This document shows positions 7,735-14,441 of a stretch of DNA of 64,000 bases, one piece after another. The DNA is taken from assembly GCF_039535095.1 (NCBI RefSeq), contig NZ_BAAAWN010000001.1, positions 1,116,001 to 1,180,000 on the forward strand, given 5' to 3'. Source of the DNA: Arthrobacter ramosus (GTDB taxonomy: Bacteria; Actinomycetota; Actinomycetes; Actinomycetales; Micrococcaceae). Both the position numbers and the translations under genes were made by a program. The notes beneath the pieces are model-generated. The model saw nothing but the letters and a program-made list of their open reading frames with translations. It searched no databases and was not told where the DNA came from. The first letter of the stretch is position 1, and the number at the start of each line of letters is the position of its first letter.

Positions 7735-10217
7735 TACTCAGCCCTCAGGGCAGCTACTGGCTCTATTCGAGCCGCCCTGCGGCTCGGTCCTATCGCCGCA
7801 AGGCATAGCGCCGTCAAGGTGACAATTGCGATTCCGCTGAATGCCAGGACGGTAAAAGTAGGACTCAGCGTCACGCCGAGTGCCCCGGCGACAAGCTGGG
7901 TCAGGACCCACCCAGCCAACTGACCAACGAGAAGGCCCCCGGCCAACGCCGCAATTCCGAGCAAAATCGCATCAACGGCAACTAGCCTCGTTATGTCGCC
8001 GTGGGTGGCACCAATCGCGCGCAGCATCCCGAACTCTTTCTCCCGACGAGCGACGCCGACTGAGAACAGGCCGGCGGCGCCGACCGCGCCGAGACTGAGT
8101 GCAAGCACCACGATGCCGAAGGCAGCTCCGGCGTATGAACCGAGCTCTGATTCTGCGCGCTCCTTCATTTTGGCGGCCGTGATCACCGAGACCCCAGGGA
8201 TGTCGGCAACTGAATCAGCGATCTGGTCCCGGAGCGCTGTGACGTCGACACCCGGCTTCGCTTCTACATTCCAGCCGTTGGATCCAGTGATTCCCAGCTC
8301 GGCAGCCGTGTCACGACTCATCACCACTTGGTTCCCTGTTGCCAAGGACGCAAACGTCCCGACAAGGCGAAGCGAGAGTGTCTTGCCTGCCCGATCTAAT
8401 CTGACGGTGTCGCCCAAGGAAATATCGCGGCTCACGGCGAGAGCTTCAGGAATGATGACCGCGCCTCCCTCTTCCAGGGCAAGGGGCGCACTCCCGTCAC
8501 TTCCCCGGCGCCATGGAAGCTGAGCTATGGCGAAATAGCTGTTTGGATCGACAGCAAGGATTGCAATCTGGCTCGAGGTCCCCTGGAACTGCAATGCTCC
8601 GCGGTCCCAAACAGTGTCTGAAACCCTGTTGATCATTTCAATGGACCCCAGGCGTTCGGTTAATTCTTCAGTGATAGGCGTCGTGGAGGATATTTGAATG
8701 TCAGCTCCGAATTGGCGAGCAATCTGCTCCATCATCGCGCTCTTTACCGAGCCGACTCCGATCACAAGGGCGGCACCCAGGCAGACGACAACGCCCATGA
8801 TGGCCGTCGTGGAGTCGAGCGATGCGTGTTTGCGCAGACGCTGGGCCGCAGCCTTGCCTGTCCACCCTTTGAAGATCTGTAGCCTGGCGGTGGCTTCGAG
8901 AATTAACGGCGCAAGGAATCCCACGGCGGCCAGCGATAGGACGAAGCCAACGAGCTTCACGACGACGGAGTCAAGCCAGTAGCTGCCGACTCCGAATACG
9001 AGGAGCATGATGCCGACGGCGGCACGGAGTCTCTGCCCGGACCTGCGCTCTGCGACTTCAGGCGAGATGGCGGTAAGAGGGGCCTGGCGTAGCACTTTCA
9101 CTATGGCCCGAGCCGCCCCGGCGCAGCCCGCAGCGACCCCGCTCAGGATGGCAAGCAGTACCTGCCAAAGTTCGACCGCCACTGTTGCTGGAGGTATGTT
9201 GCCGATCGATGATAGGCCTTGGTTGAGGATCCAGCTGACGCCAAACCCAAGCCCCAACCCGACCACTGAGCACGCGAACGTGAGCATGAATGCCTCACAC
9301 AAGACCGCGGCTGCCAGCCAGGAACCGCGGGCGCCGACGGCTCGCATGACACCATAAGTCAGCCGGCGGGCATTCAAGACGGATTGGAAGGCCGTCGCTG
9401 ATAGGAGGACCGAAATGCCCAGAACGGTGCAGGAGGCGATCATCAAGACGAGTGAAACAACCGTGATGAGGGGACCAAGGGTCGAATTGAGGGCAGAAGT
9501 GTCCTGCACTTTGAACTGAGCAGGCAGGCTGGACGAATATTCGCTCTGCCAGCGTTCCGCGGAGTGTCCGGCCGCTAGCTGGATGTCAACTCTTGATACT
9601 TGGCCCTGCTGGTTGAATATCATCTGGGCGTAGGACAAATCGACAAAAATGTTGTCGTATGCCAACGGACCAAGAATCTTGCCATTGAACACGCCTACGA
9701 CGCGTAGTTGCGTGGTCCCGTCGCTCGACGCGACCACCAGCGAATCGTCTACGTCCACGCCTAAGCGCGAAGCGACGTCAGCCGGAACCAGGGCCTCGGG
9801 CTTGTTTACGGCAGGGAGCCCGCCCCTAAGCTCGAGCGTCATGCGTTGAAGCTCTGTGTTGAACGTGGTGGGGTAACCCGTAACCGTCAGCGGGTGGCCC
9901 GCGCCAAGGGTTCCCGACGGCCGGACGCTCGAATTCCGTGCCAGAGTCGGGATCGGCGTCGCAACCCCGGGGAGATCCGCTATTGCCCTCACTGCGCTCT
10001 CGGGAGCCGTGGTCCCGGGAATAGCAGGCACCACCGCGACGTCGCCTATGCCTGATAACGAACCAACCCCTTGCGAGAGCTGGTCGTTGATGCTTTTCGA
10101 TGTGAGCAGAGTCCCGAAAATGAGCGCAACGCCGAACACAAGCGCAACGGCTGCGATTCCATATCGGGGAAAATCAAAGCGAAGTTGCCGCAAACCACGA
10201 GCGAACGCGCTCGTCAT
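7734..10217 (-). CDS. ABC transporter permease, FtsX/MacB type (duplicated), RiPP cluster
   Basis: 827 residues from the ATG at 10217, which has a strong ribosome site (AGGAGGGAG) inside the 3' end of the ATPase gene. The frame is open further upstream, but that would overlap the ATPase far more. One N-terminal helix (IAAVALVFGVALIFGTLL) is followed by a large outside domain, three helices of a first FtsX unit (about 260-400), two more helices, a second outside domain, and a second FtsX unit at the end (GIVVLALSLGAVGAAGLF, VDAILLGIAALAGGLLVGQL). This architecture is known from macrolide/antimicrobial-peptide exporters and self-resistance pumps. It is coupled by overlap to the ATPase and E1-like genes, so export of, or immunity to, the cluster product is likely. 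Confidence 0.85.
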   Translation of the reverse strand: MTSAFARGLRQLRFDFPRYGIAAVALVFGVALIFGTLLTSKSINDQLSQGVGSLSGIGDVAVVPAIPGTTAPESAVRAIADLPGVATPIPTLARNSSVRPSGTLGAGHPLTVTGYPTTFNTELQRMTLELRGGLPAVNKPEALVPADVASRLGVDVDDSLVVASSDGTTQLRVVGVFNGKILGPLAYDNIFVDLSYAQMIFNQQGQVSRVDIQLAAGHSAERWQSEYSSSLPAQFKVQDTSALNSTLGPLITVVSLVLMIASCTVLGISVLLSATAFQSVLNARRLTYGVMRAVGARGSWLAAAVLCEAFMLTFACSVVGLGLGFGVSWILNQGLSSIGNIPPATVAVELWQVLLAILSGVAAGCAGAARAIVKVLRQAPLTAISPEVAERRSGQRLRAAVGIMLLVFGVGSYWLDSVVVKLVGFVLSLAAVGFLAPLILEATARLQIFKGWTGKAAAQRLRKHASLDSTTAIMGVVVCLGAALVIGVGSVKSAMMEQIARQFGADIQISSTTPITEELTERLGSIEMINRVSDTVWDRGALQFQGTSSQIAILAVDPNSYFAIAQLPWRRGSDGSAPLALEEGGAVIIPEALAVSRDISLGDTVRLDRAGKTLSLRLVGTFASLATGNQVVMSRDTAAELGITGSNGWNVEAKPGVDVTALRDQIADSVADIPGVSVITAAKMKERAESELGSYAGAAFGIVVLALSLGAVGAAGLFSVGVARREKEFGMLRAIGATHGDITRLVAVDAILLGIAALAGGLLVGQLAGWVLTQLVAGALGVTLSPTFTVLAFSGIAIVTLTALCLAAIGPSRRAARIEPVAALRAE

Positions 10218-10944
10218 GAGAATCTCCCTCCTGATGTGGTGCGTTGAGGTCAAGTTGATCAATGATCTTCCCGTCCCGCAGCGCAATGATCCGGTCGGCA
10301 TAACTCGCAGCATATGGATCATGGGTGACCATCAGCCCGCTTGTACGACGATCGTCGCCAATCGCGTCGCGAATCAGACGGAGAACAATATCCCTGTTCC
10401 TCGAGTCGAGGCTTCCCGTCGGTTCATCGGCGAGGACGATACTGGGAGTCCCGAATAGCGCCCGACCTACGGCGACCCGCTGACGTTGCCCGCCTGACAA
10501 CTGATCGGGAAATCTATCGGCATATTCAAACAGTCCCAGCTGATCGAGCAGCACCAGAGCATCTGCTCGCCAACGAAAGTCTCTTTGACCGGAAACGATC
10601 GATGACAACGCGACGTTCTCCAGCACCGTCATGCTTGGAACAAGATGAAATGCCTGGAAAATGAATCCAACATTCTCCCGCCGGAAGATTGTCTTCTGCT
10701 TTTCGTCCATCCCGGAGACCCGGAGTCCTGCTACGTCGATGCTCCCTGCAGTCGGCGAATCGATTCCACCGACCAATTGGAGCAGGGTTGACTTGCCGGA
10801 TCCAGATGGGCCAATGACGGCAACAAGTTCACCTGGTCGGATCTCCAGTTCAACAATGTCTAGTGCGGCTTTCTCGTTTCCGGCACCGTCGTCATAGTGG
10901 CGACGAACGCCTTTGAGGGACATGGCGGGAAGGTTGCCGGTCAT
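10174..10944 (-). CDS. ABC transporter ATP-binding protein, MacB/LolD type, RiPP cluster
   Basis: 256 residues. Walker A is GPSGSGKST (45-53), the signature LSGGQRQRVAVGRAL, Walker B IVLADEPTGSLD and switch His in MVTHDPYAA. The Q-loop region NVGFIFQAFHLVPSMTVLENV is typical of the MacB/LolD/FtsE group that pairs with FtsX permeases, which matches the next gene. Its ATG overlaps the acyltransferase stop as ATGA, and its own end is overlapped 44 bp by the permease. It therefore energises export in the candidate peptide cluster. A short acidic/basic C-tail extends past the normal domain end. Confidence 0.92.
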   Translation of the reverse strand: MTGNLPAMSLKGVRRHYDDGAGNEKAALDIVELEIRPGELVAVIGPSGSGKSTLLQLVGGIDSPTAGSIDVAGLRVSGMDEKQKTIFRRENVGFIFQAFHLVPSMTVLENVALSSIVSGQRDFRWRADALVLLDQLGLFEYADRFPDQLSGGQRQRVAVGRALFGTPSIVLADEPTGSLDSRNRDIVLRLIRDAIGDDRRTSGLMVTHDPYAASYADRIIALRDGKIIDQLDLNAPHQEGDSHDERVRSWFAATSL

Positions 10945-11879
10945 GTCTCGATGGCCCAGACCTGGGGGAGCATCCGGTCAAATTCGAACCACATTTCCCA
11001 TTCCCCGACGTCCCCGGCGAGAAGCTCCGACTCAATGACATCCCAGACGGCCAGCAGGGAGCGGCGACGTTTATCGGGTGACACGGGCGGTGGTAAAGCA
11101 GGATGGTATTTGAGTCGAAAGCGGCCGTTGCCGATGGCACCGAGTGTGAGAGGGACCATAGGGGCACCAGAAACATGGCTCAGGATAATCGGACCGGTGG
11201 GAACCATGATGGTCGTCCCCAAGAATGGAATTCGGGCATGGTGCTCGTCCACTCCACGAGGGTCCAGTTCAGGGAACATGGAAAAGATCCGGCCCTCGCC
11301 CAAGGCCGTAAGGCCAGAGCGTATCGCCGATGTGCTCCCGAGCTTGATCCCGCGGAAGTCCAAGTCAGGAAAGGAGGCTGTATGGATCTCGTCAAAATTC
11401 ATTCGATTGTAGAGCGTCGTTGTCGGCATTTCATAGGCGAGCATGGGAATGGCAGCATATGAAGGTCCCAGATGCAACGGGAGCGCGATTACCCCTCGGC
11501 CACTGGATGCCGCCTCGTGAAGGTGCTCGCGTCCATCGACGGCCACAACGTCCCGAAACAGGGTCTCAGGGTCTTTCATCCACAGATTGATGAAAGTCGA
11601 CTCAAACTGAAGCTTCGGCCCGTACTCAGCAAAGCTCGTGGCGTGCAATTCCTTGTCAAAGCCATCAAGCCCAGGGACCGCATTCATGAAATCCAGGGCC
11701 CGGGCCTTCAAGACCTCGAAATTGTCTACGTTCGGTTGCCTTGCCCGGTAGATGGGCCGATCGAGGGCGTCTAGCTCCTTCATAAGGTTCCACGCGCCAA
11801 CTGGCCCCGCAGCATGGATCGCCTCATAGAAATTCTTGTGCTTCGGAAAGTCGAAAATATTGAACAGTGGCAAGCGCAC
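10941..11879 (-). CDS. LpxL-like (LPLAT-fold) acyltransferase with altered catalytic motif, RiPP cluster
   Basis: 312 residues from a GTG at 11879 preceded by GGGGGGA. The C-terminal two thirds resemble the lysophospholipid/lipid A acyltransferase fold: GVIALPLHLGPSYA (128-142), then MFPELDP (201-207) and IPFLGTTIMVPTGPIILSHVSGAPMVPLTL (217-246 in parts), the block that in LpxL follows the active site. LpxL uses HxxxxE/D. Here H136 is kept, but the fifth position is Tyr141, so the usual acid is missing. The N-terminal 110 residues match nothing I know. It sits between the precursor peptide gene and the exporter, so acylation of the peptide, or a non-acylating partner role, are both open. Similarity to LpxL is by motif reading only. 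Confidence 0.65.
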   Translation of the reverse strand: MRLPLFNIFDFPKHKNFYEAIHAAGPVGAWNLMKELDALDRPIYRARQPNVDNFEVLKARALDFMNAVPGLDGFDKELHATSFAEYGPKLQFESTFINLWMKDPETLFRDVVAVDGREHLHEAASSGRGVIALPLHLGPSYAAIPMLAYEMPTTTLYNRMNFDEIHTASFPDLDFRGIKLGSTSAIRSGLTALGEGRIFSMFPELDPRGVDEHHARIPFLGTTIMVPTGPIILSHVSGAPMVPLTLGAIGNGRFRLKYHPALPPPVSPDKRRRSLLAVWDVIESELLAGDVGEWEMWFEFDRMLPQVWAIET

Positions 11880-11926
11880 GCTGTCCCCCCAAATTCAGTG
11901 TTGTTCGTATCCTTGCTATCTCACTT

Positions 11927-11968
11927 GGTTCGTTGGTGGCGGAGCACAAGCCTCGCCACCAACGAACC
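11927..11968 (-). promoter_or_regulatory. Perfect 15-bp hairpin between precursor and acyltransferase genes
   Basis: The arms 11927-11941 and 11954-11968 are exact reverse complements (GGTTCGTTGGTGGCG) around a 12-base loop. No T-run follows on the minus strand, so it does not look like a full intrinsic terminator. Placed directly after the precursor stop and before the enzyme genes, it fits a processing site or partial attenuator that raises peptide mRNA over enzyme mRNA, as seen in many RiPP operons. That role is inference. Confidence 0.75.
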
Positions 11969-11978
11969 GAGCGCTAGA

Positions 11979-12053
11979 TCAGGTGCACATGCACCCGCTG
12001 TTACAGGCCAGGGTGGCTCCCGCCTCCAGCACATCTTCCGAGATCATCTCCAC
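11979..12053 (-). CDS. Candidate RiPP precursor peptide, 24 residues, Cys-rich C-terminus
   Basis: A short gene missed by ordinary ORF callers. GTG at 12053 is preceded, nine bases away, by an ideal ribosome site (AAGGAGGTG at about 12063-12071). An ATG two codons in is a less well spaced alternative. The 24-residue product has an acidic leader-like half (SEDVLEAGA, residues 5-13) and ends in CNSGCMCT, with Cys17, Cys21, Cys23, Ser19 and C-terminal Thr24. No signal peptide is visible. It is followed by a hairpin and then by acyltransferase, ABC exporter and E1-like genes on the same strand. The perfect Shine-Dalgarno, leader/core look and context support a real precursor. The modification is unknown: C-terminal adenylation or cyclisation by the E1-like enzyme and acylation are possible. 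Confidence 0.75.
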   Translation of the reverse strand: MEMISEDVLEAGATLACNSGCMCT

Positions 12054-12390
12054 GTGTGTTCACCTCCTTGCCTTGACCGATTCGAAGATGGAGAAGTGCC
12101 GCTTCAGGGCATGGCAACAGCACCAAAAAGGGGCTGGTCGATCGGTGCTGCGCCTAGGAGGAGGGTACAAGTGCCGAGGGGCGTCTCCGTGTGGATTTCG
12201 TCAATCTCAGTGGTCAAAACGGCAAATCTCAGTGTAAAAAACCTGAAATTAAGTGGACGGTGGCCGACGTCTACGTGTTTGGTTGGGCTCTTCATGACGG
12301 GGAGCAGCATGTTTGCCGGTGCCTGTTGAGCGCATGACCAGATAGCGCGACCGCACAATTTTTCAAACACTAGGAGGCAAGGAGCAAGGC
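12054..12390. other. Control region between the peptide operon and yefM
   Basis: 337 bases without a gene I can support. It must hold the leftward promoter of the peptide operon and the rightward promoter of yefM. It contains two direct AATCTCAGTG repeats (listed separately) and one half of a 30-bp near-duplicate (12252-12281). A 52-codon rightward reading (12171-12329) starts with GTG after AGGAGGAGGG, but its product looks like no known protein. The longer leftward open frame at 12104-12370 also looks non-coding. Confidence 0.6.
12203..12234. promoter_or_regulatory. Direct repeat AATCTCAGTG x2, 22-bp spacing, possible operator
   Basis: AATCTCAGTG occurs at 12203-12212 and 12225-12234, with centres 22 bp apart, about two helical turns. 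Spacing by whole turns is what pairs of regulator subunits use on one face of DNA. The site lies about 150 bp upstream of the peptide gene start on the minus strand, and about 160 bp upstream of yefM. No dedicated regulator gene is seen in the cluster. Confidence 0.35.
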
Positions 12391-12641
12391 ATGGCGATCA
12401 CCGCCTCAAGAGCCAGAGCGGATCTGATTTCCCTTATCGAGCAGGTCTATGCCGACCACACCGCCATTGAGATAGTGTCCAAGAAGGGAAGCGCCGTTCT
12501 GATTTCATTCGCTGCGTATGAAGCTTTGGAAGAGACTGCCTACCTACTGAGAACCCCGGCAAATGCGGCACGCTTGCTCCAAAGCGTCGCACAGCATCGT
12601 GCTGGCGCAGCAGTGGACGGCAGCCGGCGTCTACGTGTTTG
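12252..12641. repeat. 30-bp near-identical direct repeats around yefM
   Basis: 12252-12281 and 12612-12641 match at 27 of 30 bases (both begin AGTGGACGG and end GTCTACGTGTTTG), exactly 360 bp apart. The second copy lies where the antitoxin gene runs into the toxin remnant. In one frame both encode W-T-x-A-x-V-Y-V-F. They may be two traces of the same ancestral toxin tail, or recombination repeats involved in the deletion. Confidence 0.7.
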
Positions 12642-12642
12642 A
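12391..12642 (+). CDS. yefM: YefM/Phd-family antitoxin, C-terminus altered
   Basis: 83 residues, start ATG at 12391 after AGGAGGCAAGGAG. The product is a typical YefM antitoxin: MAITASRARADLISLIEQV (DNA-binding edge), then HTAIEIVSKKGSAVLISFAAYEALEETAYLLRTPANAARLLQSV. Such proteins repress their own operon and neutralise a YoeB/RelE-type RNase. The last dozen residues (GAAVDGSRRLRV) do not follow the family, because the gene has been joined to the tail of what was probably its toxin gene. With no intact toxin it is probably an orphan antitoxin or decaying relic. It marks the right side of the lower-GC insert. Confidence 0.8.
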   Translation: MAITASRARADLISLIEQVYADHTAIEIVSKKGSAVLISFAAYEALEETAYLLRTPANAARLLQSVAQHRAGAAVDGSRRLRV

Positions 12643-12703
12643 ACTCCAGGAGGACGTGGCACAGGAGCACCTGCTCATCGTCGCAGCCCGCCACCACTAC
12701 TAG
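12608..12703 (+). pseudogene. Remnant of a YoeB/RelE-type toxin C-terminus
   Basis: In the frame overlapping the antitoxin 3' end, 31 codons end in HLLIVAARHHY and a stop at 12701-12703. YoeB-type toxins end in very similar residues (a hydrophobic strand then RYHY/RHHY). Everything upstream in the toxin, including its start and most of its fold, is gone, consistent with a deletion that fused antitoxin and toxin tails. The family assignment rests on this short tail and on the yefM neighbour. Confidence 0.55.
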
Positions 12704-12720
12704 GGCCGTCCCCAAAGCAA

Positions 12721-12758
12721 GAGGAGGGCTACCGGAAAAATATCCGGTAGCCCTCCTC
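12721..12758. terminator. Bidirectional terminator hairpin
   Basis: A perfect 16-bp stem (12721-12736 with 12743-12758) encloses the loop AAAATA. It sits between the toxin remnant and the convergent end of pepP. GCGTTTTGCC follows on the plus strand and a weaker TTGCTTTGG on the minus strand. It separates the insert from pepP. Confidence 0.8.
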
Positions 12759-12777
12759 TCGCGTTTTGCCTAAGTGG

Positions 12778-14361
12778 TTACGCTTCGGCGTCCTGGTAGA
12801 TGCCCGCCATCCAGGACTCGACGTCGTCGGCATTGCGCGGGAGAGCGGCGCTGAGGTTGACGGGACCGTCTGCCGTCATCAGGATGTCGTCCTCGATCCG
12901 GACGCCGATTCCACGGTATTCCTCCGGAATGGCGAGGTCCTCGTTCTTGAAGTAGAGCCCGGGCTCGATGGTGAACACCATGCCCTCGGTGAGTACGCCG
13001 TCCAGGTAGAGATCGCGCTTGGCCTGGGCACAGTCGTGGACGTCCAGGCCAAGGTGGTGGCTTGTACCGTGCGGCATCCAGCGGCGGTGCTGCTGGCCTT
13101 CGGCACTGATGGCCTCTTCCACGGAGACCGGCAGCAGGCCCCACTCGGCAAGGCGCTCGGCGAGGACCGTGGTGGCGGCGGCGTGGATGTCGCGGAACTT
13201 CACTCCCGGCTGCGCTGCGGCGAATCCGGCGTCGGCGGCGTCAAGGACGGCTTCATACACCTTGCGCTGGACGTCCGAGAACTTTCCGTTGGCCGGAATG
13301 GTCCGCGTGACGTCGGCTGTGTAGAGGGAATCTGCCTCCACGCCGGCGTCGAGGAGCACGAGTTCCCCGGCGTTGACCTTGCCCGTGTTCCGGGTCCAGT
13401 GCAGCACCGTGGCGTTGTTTCCGGCGGCCGCGATGGTGTCGTAGCCGAGCTCGTTCCCTTCCTCGCGGGCACGCGCGAAGAAAGCGCCTTCGATGACGCG
13501 TTCGCCGCGGTGGTGGGTCATGGCGCGGGGGAGGGCGCGCACGACCTCGGTGAAACCCTCCACGGTCGCGGACACGGCGATCTTCATCTGCTCGATTTCC
13601 CAGGCGTCCTTGAGCAAGCGCAACTCGGAGAGCGCCTCGCTGAGCAGTTCGTCGAGGGCATCGAGTTCGCCGAGGTCCAGGTTTTCCGGATCTTTGGCCG
13701 TGTTGTAGCGGGCGGTGTCCACGAGGGCATCGATGTTCTCGTCAACTTTGCGGACCAGACGGATGGAGATGCCACCGATTTCCGGGGCACCTACGTTCTT
13801 GGTGATGGCCATCTCGAGTTCGTCGAGGTGCGCCGTCCTGAGCCCGAGGCGGGCTTCGAATTCGGCGAGCGTCGGACGCGCGCCGATCCAGAACTCACCG
13901 GAACGCGAGTCGGCGTAGAACTGTTCCGTGTCCCGGCCAGCGAGCGGACGGAAGTAGAGCGTCGCGAGGTGGTTGCCGCCGTCGTCGCCGGTTCCCTCCT
14001 CGACGGGTTCCAGGACCAGCGCGGCATCGGGCTCGTGGTCCAGGCCCAAGCCCGTGAGGTGGGCAAAGCCGGAGTGGGGGCGGAAGCGGTAGTCGCAATC
14101 GTTCGAGCGGACCTTGAGCGGGCCGGCCGGTACGACGAGGCGCAGGCCCGCGAAATTGTCGGAGATGGCCCGACGACGCGTGGCGGCATGGTCTGCGACG
14201 GCGTCACGTGCAGGGGTCACCTGCGGCGCTGGCGCCCAATTGCTGGCCATGAACGCCTTGAAGGCATCGGATGTGGGCCGCTGGGAGCGGTTGTTGACGC
14301 GCTCCTCCAGCGGCTGGGAGGCTGTGGTTTCACCGTTTTGGGTGTTATCTGCATCGTTCAC
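12778..14361 (-). CDS. pepP: Xaa-Pro aminopeptidase (aminopeptidase P)
   Basis: 527 residues, M24B family. An N-terminal creatinase-like domain (about 65-220) is followed by the pita-bread catalytic domain. Dimetal ligands are readable: D338 (LLDAGVEADS), D350 (YTADVTRT), H435 in HGTSHHLGLDVHD, E466 (FTIEPGLYF) and E490 (GVRIEDDIL). The enzyme removes N-terminal residues before proline in cytosolic peptide turnover. The roughly 40-residue N-terminal extension, rich in Asn/Gln/Thr, is common in actinobacterial members. It is a single gene, ending at the bidirectional hairpin at 12721 and divergent from the PHP gene. Confidence 0.93.
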   Translation of the reverse strand: MNDADNTQNGETTASQPLEERVNNRSQRPTSDAFKAFMASNWAPAPQVTPARDAVADHAATRRRAISDNFAGLRLVVPAGPLKVRSNDCDYRFRPHSGFAHLTGLGLDHEPDAALVLEPVEEGTGDDGGNHLATLYFRPLAGRDTEQFYADSRSGEFWIGARPTLAEFEARLGLRTAHLDELEMAITKNVGAPEIGGISIRLVRKVDENIDALVDTARYNTAKDPENLDLGELDALDELLSEALSELRLLKDAWEIEQMKIAVSATVEGFTEVVRALPRAMTHHRGERVIEGAFFARAREEGNELGYDTIAAAGNNATVLHWTRNTGKVNAGELVLLDAGVEADSLYTADVTRTIPANGKFSDVQRKVYEAVLDAADAGFAAAQPGVKFRDIHAAATTVLAERLAEWGLLPVSVEEAISAEGQQHRRWMPHGTSHHLGLDVHDCAQAKRDLYLDGVLTEGMVFTIEPGLYFKNEDLAIPEEYRGIGVRIEDDILMTADGPVNLSAALPRNADDVESWMAGIYQDAEA

Positions 14362-14441
14362 CGTCCAATAGTCCCATCAAGGCCGATACTAGGCCAGCGG
14401 CGCAACGGTCCAAGCCGTCCCTGATCAAATAGGCTTGGAAA

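Noticed and set aside
11979..12053. Precursor peptide as a lipoprotein with lipobox TLAC
   Set aside because: There is no basic N-region or hydrophobic signal core, and the -3 position is Thr, so it does not fit a lipoprotein signal.
12104..12370. Leftward 88-codon frame upstream of the peptide gene
   Set aside because: No ribosome site suited to its start, no recognisable pattern, and it spans the likely control region.
12766..14424. 552-codon open frame antisense to pepP
   Set aside because: A high-GC shadow of a clearly real gene. The product has no family pattern and pepP has all its metal ligands.
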